NCBI RefSeq assembly: GCF_003047295.1
Contig: NZ_PZYZ01000008.1
Location: forward strand, 179,894 to 243,893
Source: Nocardioides sediminis
GTDB lineage: Bacteria; Actinomycetota; Actinomycetes; Propionibacteriales; Nocardioidaceae
Direction of reading: 5' to 3'
Length of the DNA: 64,000 bases
The translations under genes were made by a program, and so were the position numbers. Numbering within the stretch: position 1 is the first letter of the stretch; every line of letters begins with the position of its first letter. The notes beneath the pieces are model-generated. The model saw only the letters and a program-made list of their open reading frames with translations. It was not told the origin of the DNA and made no database searches. Shown one piece after another: positions 49,461 to 56,932 of this stretch.

Positions 49461-50801
49461 TCAGCCGTCCCGGCGCGGCACGCCCCACCACGTGTCGAGC
49501 CGCGCCACCGCGGGCGCCGCGCGTCCGTCGCGCAGCACCCGCGCCGTTCGGAACAGGTGGGCGGCGATGCCCGCCGCACCCTGCATCCAGCCCACCCCGG
49601 GCGGCAGGAGCGGGTCCTCCCGCCGGTGCTCGACGAAGCGCCAGCACGCACCGGGACCGTCCGGGACCGCCCGGGCCACCAGGGCGTCGGCGAGCCGCAC
49701 CGCGAACGCCAGGTCGTCGTCGCGGCCGTCGCGCTGCCAGGCGTCGAGGAACACCTCACCCACGCCGGCGGTGCCGCAGCAGCGGCCGTCGTTGTCCCAG
49801 AAGCCGGGGCGGAGGCGGTCGGGCACCCCGGAGGTGCGCACGCTGTGCAGGCAGCGCCGGTGCCACTGCGACGGCGTCTCCCCCGCGACCTCGTCGACGC
49901 CGGCGTGCTCCAGAGCGGTGAAGAGCCCCGCCGTGCCGGTCGGCCCGTGGCACCAGGTGAAGGTCACCTCGTCGTAGCCGGGCACGGGCGGGACGCCGCG
50001 CGGCACCACGAACCCGCCGCCGCTGGTGTCGCCGAGGGTCACGAGGTGCTCGGCCCCGCTGCGGGCCGCCTCGACGAGGTCGGGCCGGTCCAGCTCGCTG
50101 CCCGCGACCGCGAGGGCCGCGGCGATCCCGGCCAGCCCGTGCGACCAGTTGGGCATCTCCCGCCGCCGCTCGGCCGGGACGGCGTCGAGGAAGCGACGGG
50201 GCACGAAGCGCCAGGTGGTGCCTCCACCCGTCGGCTCGGCCTCGGCCAGGAGGACGTCCGCCGCCCGGTGCGCGAGGTCCCGCGCGCCGGGCACCCCGTG
50301 CCGCCCGGCCCACAGGGCTCCGAGCAGGTTGCCCGCCGTGCCCAGGGTGGCGTCGTTGATGCGGCTGTGGGGGGCGAAGGGCGGCACGTCGAGGAGCCCC
50401 TGCTCCCACCCGTCATCCGCGCAGAGCTCGGCGAGCCGCGCCACGGCGACGTCGGCGCCTCCGGCGCCCAGGGCGGTCAGCACACCGATGTCGCTGACCA
50501 GCCCGTCGAAGTAGGAGTACTCCGTGGTCGTGCCGAGACCGCCCGCGACGCGGGTCGCGACGGCAGCGGCCAGCTCGGTCTCCTCGGGGCTCCACTCCCG
50601 GGCGAGCCGCACCTCGGCGAGCACGTGGGCGAGCCCGCCGATGCCGCTGTGCATGCCGTCGCGCTCGTCCGGCGGCCCGCCGTCGTCCGGCACGGTCTCG
50701 GGGATCCAGGGACCGTCGTCCCAGCGGACCTGGTCCAGGACCCAGCGCCACGCGGCGTCGGCGAGGTCGGCGTACGTCGTCGGGTCACTCACCCGCCGCA
50801 T
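49461..50801 (-). CDS. LanC-like zinc-dependent alpha/alpha-barrel protein
   Basis: A 446-residue LanC-like protein made of repeated helical pairs, with several GxxG turns: GMHSGIGGLAHVLAEV near the N-terminus, NWSHGLAGIAAALAVAG, TWCHGPTGTAGLF and CCGTAGVGEVFLDAW. The last two correspond to the zinc sites of lanthionine cyclases: Cys in WCHG (C284) and the pair that is normally Cys-His. Here the pair is Cys-Cys (C341, C342). No lantibiotic precursor, dehydratase or exporter is nearby. It begins 12 bp after the HyuB gene and so belongs to the catabolic operon. Possible roles are glutathione-type adduct formation or an unknown cyclase or hydrolase. Confidence 0.85.
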   Translation of the reverse strand: MRRVSDPTTYADLADAAWRWVLDQVRWDDGPWIPETVPDDGGPPDERDGMHSGIGGLAHVLAEVRLAREWSPEETELAAAVATRVAGGLGTTTEYSYFDGLVSDIGVLTALGAGGADVAVARLAELCADDGWEQGLLDVPPFAPHSRINDATLGTAGNLLGALWAGRHGVPGARDLAHRAADVLLAEAEPTGGGTTWRFVPRRFLDAVPAERRREMPNWSHGLAGIAAALAVAGSELDRPDLVEAARSGAEHLVTLGDTSGGGFVVPRGVPPVPGYDEVTFTWCHGPTGTAGLFTALEHAGVDEVAGETPSQWHRRCLHSVRTSGVPDRLRPGFWDNDGRCCGTAGVGEVFLDAWQRDGRDDDLAFAVRLADALVARAVPDGPGACWRFVEHRREDPLLPPGVGWMQGAAGIAAHLFRTARVLRDGRAAPAVARLDTWWGVPRRDG

Positions 50802-50813
50802 GATCGCAGGCCC

Positions 50814-52733
50814 TCAGGCCAGCGTGTCGACCTCGGCGTGCGTGGCCCCGCCGGCCAGCGCGGCGTAGCCCGCGCCGCGGTCGAAGAAGGCGTCGTCACC
50901 GCTCCAGGGGGCCCGGCCTGCCCGCTCGGCGGCGGTCGCGTCGGCGTCGTACGACAGGTCGTCGGCGTCCAGGGATCCGGTCAGCACCACGCCGTACGAC
51001 GCCAGTGCGGCCTCGGCGGAGACCTTGCGCCAGACGACGTCGCGGACCACCAGGGCGGGGTCGCGACGCAGCGGGTCGCCCCAGCCGCCACCACCCGTCG
51101 TACGGATCCGGATGACCTCGCCGGCCTTCACCGGCTCGGCGTCGGCGAGCGCGTCGACCTCGCGCTCGTGGGGCCCGCCGGGGTCGACGGTCACCTGGAA
51201 CGGCGCCCCGGCCTTGCCGCCGCGCACGCCCCAGCAGGACAGGATCGACCGGTCGGCGATGGACATGAAGTGGGCGTCCTTGAGCATCCGGACGTGCTTC
51301 TCGTAGCCCAGCCCGCCCCGGAACTCCCCCGCACCGCCGGAGTCGACGGCCAGCGACAGGGACTCGACGAGGAACGGGAAGCGGGACTCGGTGAACTCGC
51401 TCGGCAGGTTCCTCGAGTCCGGGACGACGTGGATGGTGTCCTCGCCGTCGGCGTAGTAGCGACCGCCCGAGCCACCGCCCAGCACCTCGCGCATCAGGTA
51501 GGGCCGGCCCTCGCGGTCCTCGCCGTAGACGCCGGTGTAGCGGATAGTCTCCTGGTCGGCCGGCATCCTGCCGTCGACGGCCTTGGCGACCACGCCGGCC
51601 AGCACGCCGAGCAGCCGCAGGATGACGAAGGTGCGGGCGTTGGTCGGCGCCGGGAAGACCGGCGTGAGCAGCGTGCCGGGCTCGGGGAACCGCATCTCGA
51701 TGAGCGGCACGATCCCCTCGTTGACGTCGAGCTCGGCCATCCGCTCGGGGGTGTCCGCGAGGTTGCGCAGGATCGGGGCGAGCCACTTCTTGAGGAAGAC
51801 GCCGTCGCTGTAGTCGCCGCAGTGGTTGATCGGGCCCTTGGCCTGTGGACCCGTGCCGTCGAAGTCGAGCACCAGCCGCTCGCCCTCGGGGTCGTCCGCC
51901 GGCGTGCGGGTGAGCGTGATCCGCTGGGTGTGGAGCATCGGCTCGTCGACCCCGTCGTGCTCGGCGTAGTCCTCCCAGGTCCACGAGCCGATGGGGATCT
52001 TGGCGAGGATCTCGCGGCGGTACGTCGCGGTGGTGCGCTCGAGGATCGCGTCGAAGCAGCGCTCGACGGTCTCCACGCCGTAGCGGTCGAAGAGCTCACC
52101 GAGCCGTCGCGCGCCCATCAGGCACGCCGAGCACTCGGCGTCGAGGTCGGCGGCCAGCGACTCGGGCATCCGGGAGTTGCGGGTCATGATCGACAGGGCC
52201 GCCCGGTTGGGGACGCCGGCGTCCCACAGCCGGATCGGCGGGACCATCAGTCCCTCCTCGAAGACGCTCGTCGCGGCGCTGGGCATCGAGCCGGGCACGG
52301 CGCCACCGATGTCGTCGTGGTGGCCGAAGGCCTGGACGAACGCGACGACCTTGCCCCCGCTGAACACCGGCACCGTCACGCACAGGTCCGGCAGGTGCCC
52401 GATCCCACCCTCGGAGCGGTAGACGTCGTTGTGGAAGAAGACGTCGCCCTCCCGCATCTCCTCGATCGGGAAGTCGCGGGCGACGGGGTGGACGAGCGCG
52501 GAGTAGGAGCGCCCGGTGAGCTTGCGCAGCAGCCGGTCGTGGATGCCGGCCCGGAAGTCGTGGGCGTCGCGGATCATCGGGCTCCGGCTGGTGCGGCCGA
52601 TGGCGGTCTCGACCTCCATCTCGACGCTGGCCAGGGAGCCCTGGACGATCTCCACCAGCACCGGGTCGGCGGACGCGCCGCGGTCGTCGGTGAGGAAGCC
52701 GTAGGGGAACTGGGTGGGCGCGCGGCGGCTCAT
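50814..52733 (-). CDS. Hydantoinase B / oxoprolinase-type subunit (HyuB)
   Basis: A 639-residue HyuB family protein: DPVLVEIVQGSLASVEMEVETAIGRTSRSPMIRDAHDF at the N-terminus, DVFFHNDVYRSEGGIGHLPDL, the His-rich GHHDDIGGAVPGS metal-binding region, and DSGGAGEFRGGLG near residue 500. In N-methylhydantoin amidohydrolase and oxoprolinases this subunit hydrolyses the ring phosphorylated or activated by HyuA. The ATG overlaps the HyuA stop (ATGA). The last 120 residues (RIRTTGGGGWGDPLRRD onward) are a normal C-terminus. Substrate unknown. Confidence 0.92.
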   Translation of the reverse strand: MSRRAPTQFPYGFLTDDRGASADPVLVEIVQGSLASVEMEVETAIGRTSRSPMIRDAHDFRAGIHDRLLRKLTGRSYSALVHPVARDFPIEEMREGDVFFHNDVYRSEGGIGHLPDLCVTVPVFSGGKVVAFVQAFGHHDDIGGAVPGSMPSAATSVFEEGLMVPPIRLWDAGVPNRAALSIMTRNSRMPESLAADLDAECSACLMGARRLGELFDRYGVETVERCFDAILERTTATYRREILAKIPIGSWTWEDYAEHDGVDEPMLHTQRITLTRTPADDPEGERLVLDFDGTGPQAKGPINHCGDYSDGVFLKKWLAPILRNLADTPERMAELDVNEGIVPLIEMRFPEPGTLLTPVFPAPTNARTFVILRLLGVLAGVVAKAVDGRMPADQETIRYTGVYGEDREGRPYLMREVLGGGSGGRYYADGEDTIHVVPDSRNLPSEFTESRFPFLVESLSLAVDSGGAGEFRGGLGYEKHVRMLKDAHFMSIADRSILSCWGVRGGKAGAPFQVTVDPGGPHEREVDALADAEPVKAGEVIRIRTTGGGGWGDPLRRDPALVVRDVVWRKVSAEAALASYGVVLTGSLDADDLSYDADATAAERAGRAPWSGDDAFFDRGAGYAALAGGATHAEVDTLA

Positions 52734-54823
52734 GCCGGGCCTCCCTTCGTCACGATGATGTTGGCGAACTCGTCGACGCGGGCGGTGAACCCGGGGTGCA
52801 GCGGCACGGTGGAGCCGAACTCCTCGATGATCGCCGGACCCTCGACGACCGTGCCGGCGGCGAGGTCGGTGCGCCACAGCAGCGGTGTCTCGACGAACCC
52901 GTCGTCGGGGGCGAAGCAGACCGGGCGAGTGCCGCGGGACGCGCCGGCCACGTCGCCGCCGCCGGTGTGCCGGCGGATCTCCGGCCGCTGGATCGGCCCG
53001 ATGCCCGACACCCGGAGGTTGACCCACTCGACCTGCTGGGTGGGGTCCCCGGAGAAGTCGTAGCCGTAGAGGGCCCGGTGCTCGGCGTGGAAGTGCTCCG
53101 CCACCCGATCGAGTGCGGCCGCGTCGAGGTCGCCCTCCGGCACCGGCACCCGGACCTCGAAGGCCTGGCCGAAGTAGCGCAGGTCGGCGGTCCGTGCGAA
53201 CACGTGCTGGTCCTCGGTGAAGCCCTCGGTGGACAGCGCCTTGGCCGCCTGCGTCGTCAGGGCGTCGTACACCTCCGAGACGCGCGGGGCGTCGAGCTGC
53301 TCGTGGAGCGCGACGTGGGTCTGCACGTAGTCGTTCTTCACGTCCACGGTGAGCAGGCCGTACGCCGAGACGTTGCCGGGGTTGGGCGGGACCAGGACGG
53401 TCGGGACGCCGAGGACGTCCATCAGGCGGCACAGCAGCAGCGAGCCGGAGCCGCCGAACGTGGTCAGGGTGAAGTCCCGGACGTCGAGGCCGCGCTTGAC
53501 GGTCACCTGGCGCAGCGCATTGGCCTGGTTCCAGGCGGAGATCTCCAGGACGCCGACGGCGCAGGCCTCGGGGCTCAGGCCCAGCCGGGCGGCGAGCTCC
53601 TCGACGCCGGCACGCGCGGCGGCCACGTCGAGCGGGATCTCGCCACCGAGCAGGTGGGGCGGGATCCGGCCGAGCACGACGTGGGCGTCGGTGATGGTGA
53701 CGTCGGTGCCGCCCTTGGCGTAGCAGAGCGGGCCCGGGTCGGCGCCGGCCGACTGGGGACCCACCTTGAGGGTGCCCTCGGGCGAGAGGTGCGCGATCGA
53801 GCCGCCGCCCGCGCCGACGGTGACGACGTCGATCATCGGGATCTTGCTCGGGTAGACGCCGACGCTGCCCTCGGTGGTGAGGGTGGGCTCGCCGTCGATG
53901 ACGACGCTGACGTCGGTGGAGGTGCCGCCGCCGTCGCTGGTGAGCACCCGGTCGAAGCCGGCGACCTGGGCGATCAGCGCCGCGCCGAGCGCGCCGGCCG
54001 CCGGGCCGGAGAGCACCGTGGTGATCGGCTGGTGCACGACCTCGTCGGCGGACAGCACCCCGCCGTTGGACTTCATCACGTAGAACGGCACCGACCGGCC
54101 GGCGCCCGACTCCAGGCGGGTCTTGATGTTGGTGACGTAGCGGGACAGCCGCGGCTTGACGGCCGCGTCGACCAGGGTGGTCATCGCGCGCTCGTACTCG
54201 CGGTACTCGCGCAGCACCTCGCTGCTCACGCTGACGACCGCGTCCGGGTGCTCCTCGGCGAGGACCGCGCGCATCCGCTCCTCGTGGTCGGGGTTGGCGT
54301 AGGCGTGCAGGAAGCAGACGCCGATCGTGTCGATGCCCCGCTCGCGGAACCAGCGGGCCGCCGCGCGGGCGCCCTCCTCGTCGAAGGGCCGCACCTCGGC
54401 GCCGGTGAAGTCGAGCCGTCCGCCGACGCCGCGGACCAGGTGCCGCGGCACGATGCGGTCGGGCTTGACCCAGAAGTAGGAGTTGCCGTAGCCGTCGGGG
54501 ACGCTCTGCCGGGCGATCTCGAGCATCGCCTCGTAGCCCTCGGTGGTGATGTAGCCGAGCGCGTCGACCTTGCCCTCGAGGAGCTGGTTGGTCGCGACGG
54601 TGGTGCCGTGCGACACGGCCGCCACGTCGTCGTACGACGTCCCCTCGAGGAGGCCGAGCACCTTGTCGATGCCGGCGAGGAAACCGTCGGCCGGGTTGCC
54701 GGGCGTGGACGGGGTCTTGGTGGTGACCGTGCGGCCGCTCGAGGAGTCGAAGGCGACCACGTCGGTGAACGTGCCTCCGGTGTCGATGCCGATCCGGATG
54801 CGCCGGGTCGCGGGGTGCGCCAT
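52730..54823 (-). CDS. Hydantoinase A / oxoprolinase-type ATPase subunit (HyuA)
   Basis: A 697-residue ASKHA-fold subunit. N-terminal IRIGIDTGGTFTDVV and SHGTTVATNQLLEGK match the phosphate-binding and conserved HyuA pieces. MKSNGGVLSADE, SGPAAGALGAALIAQ and TSDGGGTSTDVSVV belong to the ATPase core, and GAGGGSIAHLSPEG lies near residue 335. The ATG at 54823 replaces a frame start 36 nt further out. An 85-bp spacer separates it from the amidase, with a weak TTGAAT box 6 nt upstream of the ATG, so HyuA-HyuB-LanC may have a separate promoter. Confidence 0.92.
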   Translation of the reverse strand: MAHPATRRIRIGIDTGGTFTDVVAFDSSSGRTVTTKTPSTPGNPADGFLAGIDKVLGLLEGTSYDDVAAVSHGTTVATNQLLEGKVDALGYITTEGYEAMLEIARQSVPDGYGNSYFWVKPDRIVPRHLVRGVGGRLDFTGAEVRPFDEEGARAAARWFRERGIDTIGVCFLHAYANPDHEERMRAVLAEEHPDAVVSVSSEVLREYREYERAMTTLVDAAVKPRLSRYVTNIKTRLESGAGRSVPFYVMKSNGGVLSADEVVHQPITTVLSGPAAGALGAALIAQVAGFDRVLTSDGGGTSTDVSVVIDGEPTLTTEGSVGVYPSKIPMIDVVTVGAGGGSIAHLSPEGTLKVGPQSAGADPGPLCYAKGGTDVTITDAHVVLGRIPPHLLGGEIPLDVAAARAGVEELAARLGLSPEACAVGVLEISAWNQANALRQVTVKRGLDVRDFTLTTFGGSGSLLLCRLMDVLGVPTVLVPPNPGNVSAYGLLTVDVKNDYVQTHVALHEQLDAPRVSEVYDALTTQAAKALSTEGFTEDQHVFARTADLRYFGQAFEVRVPVPEGDLDAAALDRVAEHFHAEHRALYGYDFSGDPTQQVEWVNLRVSGIGPIQRPEIRRHTGGGDVAGASRGTRPVCFAPDDGFVETPLLWRTDLAAGTVVEGPAIIEEFGSTVPLHPGFTARVDEFANIIVTKGGPA

Positions 54824-54908
54824 GGGACGATTCAACGGTGTCCGAGTCGGGTCGACCACGGCACAACCTGCCGACGGGAGGCATTCACGCTGGCAGGAGT
54901 TGACACCC

Positions 54909-56297
54909 TCAGCCCGCCACCTGCTCGAAGGCCGCGGCGACCTCCAGCAGCCGCCGGTCGGCGCCGTGCGGGGCGACGACCTGGATGCCCACCGGCAGGC
55001 CCTCGGGCGTGTGCCCGGCCGGCAGCGAGATCGCGGGGCAGCCGGTGACGGTGATGAAGTAGGCCGAGCGCATCCAGTCGAGGTAGGTCTCCATCGGCCG
55101 GCCGTTGATCTCGGCGGGGAACTCCTGGTCCGCCGGGAACGGCGGCACCTGGGAGACCGGCAGGACCAGGACGTCGTGGTCGGCGAAGAAGAGCCGCATC
55201 GTCTCGGCCAGCGCGGTGCGCTGGGTGTAGCCGCGGGCGACGTCGGCGCCGGTCAGGCCCTCGCCGAGCCGGATGTTGTCGGCGAGCGACGCCTTGAAGT
55301 CGTCGGGGTGCGCGCGCAGGAGGTCGCCGAGCTTGGCCTGGAAGTGCCAGGCGCGCAGGGTGCGGAAGGTGTCGTCGGCCAGGCCCAGGTCGGGGTGCGC
55401 GGCCGTCACGCGCGCGCCGTGGTGGGCGAGCGTGCCGCCCGCCGCCTCCACCACGGCGGCCACCCGGTGGTCGACCTCGAAGGCCCCGCCGAGGTCGGTG
55501 CTCAGCGCCACGCGGAGGCCGTCGAGGGTCCCGGACACCGGTGGGGCGAAGGCGGGGCCGGGGTCGCCGAGGGCGAGCGGGGCGCGTGAATCGGGACCGG
55601 CGAGCACGGACAGCAGCAGCGCGACGTCCCCGACGTCGCGGCCCATCGGGCCGGCGACCGAGGTCGACTCCCACTGGTTGTAGAGCGGCCACTCCGGGAC
55701 CCGTCCGAGCGAGGGACGCATGCCCACGACCCCGCAGAACGACGCGGGGTTGCGCAGGGAGCCCCCCATGTCGGACCCCTCCGCCAGCGGCACCATCCCG
55801 GTGGCCAGCGCGCAGGCCGCTCCCCCGCTGGAGCCGCCCGCGGAGTACCGCGGGTCGACGGGGTTGAGCGTCGTGCCGAAGACGCGGTTGAACGTGTGCG
55901 AGCCGGCGGCGAACTCCGGCACGTTGGTCTTGCCGATCGTCACCACGCCCGCGCGGCGTACGCGCTCGACGACGAGCTCGTCCTGCTCGGGCACGTGGTC
56001 GGCGAACAGCGGGGAGCCGTAGGTCGTGCGCCAGCCCGCGACCGCGTGGGTGTCCTTGAAGGCGAACGGGAGACCGTGCAGCGGGCCCACCTCGGCGCCG
56101 GAGACCAGCGCCTCGTCGGCCGCCGCGGCGCCTGCCCGGGCCCGTTCCTCGTCGAGGGAGACGATGGCGTTGAGGTCGGGGTTGCGCTCGGCGATCCGGG
56201 CGAGGTGCAGCTCGAGCAGCTCGCGGGCCGAGACCTCGCGACGGCGTACGGCGTCGGCCTGGTCCCTCGCCGTGGAGTCGACCGTCAGGTCGGTCAT
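54909..56297 (-). CDS. Amidase-signature family hydrolase
   Basis: A 462-residue amidase with a complete Ser-Ser-Lys triad: Lys in AFKDTHAVAGW (about residue 80), Ser in GSDMGGSLRNPA, and nucleophile Ser region GGSSGGAACAL. The core resembles aryl or aliphatic amidases and allophanate or ureido-hydrolases. It has no second domain like the allophanate-hydrolase C-terminus. In the inferred pathway it would cleave an open-chain amide or ureido acid (for example ureidomalonate). The ATG overlaps the CoxG-like stop (ATGA). Confidence 0.92.
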   Translation of the reverse strand: MTDLTVDSTARDQADAVRRREVSARELLELHLARIAERNPDLNAIVSLDEERARAGAAAADEALVSGAEVGPLHGLPFAFKDTHAVAGWRTTYGSPLFADHVPEQDELVVERVRRAGVVTIGKTNVPEFAAGSHTFNRVFGTTLNPVDPRYSAGGSSGGAACALATGMVPLAEGSDMGGSLRNPASFCGVVGMRPSLGRVPEWPLYNQWESTSVAGPMGRDVGDVALLLSVLAGPDSRAPLALGDPGPAFAPPVSGTLDGLRVALSTDLGGAFEVDHRVAAVVEAAGGTLAHHGARVTAAHPDLGLADDTFRTLRAWHFQAKLGDLLRAHPDDFKASLADNIRLGEGLTGADVARGYTQRTALAETMRLFFADHDVLVLPVSQVPPFPADQEFPAEINGRPMETYLDWMRSAYFITVTGCPAISLPAGHTPEGLPVGIQVVAPHGADRRLLEVAAAFEQVAG

Positions 56298-56932
56298 CGG
56301 CGACGACCGATGAGCACGCCGATGGCGACCAGCCCGGCCCCCACCGCGACGCCGAGCAGGAAGTCCTGCCGGGAGGGGGCCGCGGCGACAGCCGGCGGCG
56401 GGGCGGTGAAGACCTGGCCGACGGTCGGCGCACCCGGGGCGCCGGCCTCCCCCGCGAGCACCGCCGCGACGGCGGCCGGCGGCGCCTCCGCCGCCCCGGC
56501 CAGCACCGCGTCGACGTTGCCGAAGAACTCGCCGGCCATCCGGCGGGACACGGAGGTGAGCATGCGCTGGCCGACGCCGCCGATCATGCCGCCGACGATG
56601 GCGTCGGCGTCGTAGGAGACGGTGGTGGTGCCGTCGCCGGCGTCGGTGAACCGGACGTCGACCGTCGCGCCAATGGTGCCGGGGGCGCCGGCGCCGTCGA
56701 GCTTCATCACCAGCGACTCGCGCTCCCGCAGCTCGGCGAGCACGCACGAGCCGGCGTAGGTGCCCTTGATGGAGGCGACGCCGGCGGTGACGGTCATGGC
56801 GTAGGCGTTGTCGCCGGTGGCCTCCAGCCGCTCGCAGCCGGGGATGGTCCGCACGAGCACGCCGGGGTCGAGCAGCGCGTCCCACGCCCGGTCGACGGGC
56901 GCGTGGAGGATGTTCTGGCCGGTGAACTTCAT
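56294..56932 (-). CDS. CoxG-like SRPBCC protein with C-terminal membrane anchor
   Basis: A 212-residue protein. Residues 1-145 form a START-like domain like CoxG of carbon monoxide dehydrogenase clusters (FTGQNILHAPVDRAWDALLDP onward, with AIVGGMIGGVGQRMLTSVSRRMAGEFF). An Ala- and Pro-rich linker follows. The last 25 residues form a helix (QDFLLGVAVGAGLVAIGVLIG) ending in Arg residues. CoxG proteins attach the molybdenum hydroxylase to the membrane or deliver quinone. This layout fits such anchoring. Overlaps both neighbours. Confidence 0.88.
   Translation of the reverse strand: MKFTGQNILHAPVDRAWDALLDPGVLVRTIPGCERLEATGDNAYAMTVTAGVASIKGTYAGSCVLAELRERESLVMKLDGAGAPGTIGATVDVRFTDAGDGTTTVSYDADAIVGGMIGGVGQRMLTSVSRRMAGEFFGNVDAVLAGAAEAPPAAVAAVLAGEAGAPGAPTVGQVFTAPPPAVAAAPSRQDFLLGVAVGAGLVAIGVLIGRRR

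Noticed and set aside
49461..50801. A lantibiotic biosynthesis cluster
   Set aside because: Only a LanC-like gene is present; no precursor peptide, dehydratase, modification or export gene is near.
49419..53063. A 1214-codon open frame on the plus strand across the LanC-like, HyuB and HyuA genes
   Set aside because: Antisense to three well-supported enzymes; its composition (Arg, Gly, Val-rich) is the typical shadow of high-GC coding DNA.
52734..54884. Extension of the HyuB frame into HyuA
   Set aside because: The true HyuB start is the ATG overlapping the HyuA stop; the extension is Arg-rich shadow sequence.
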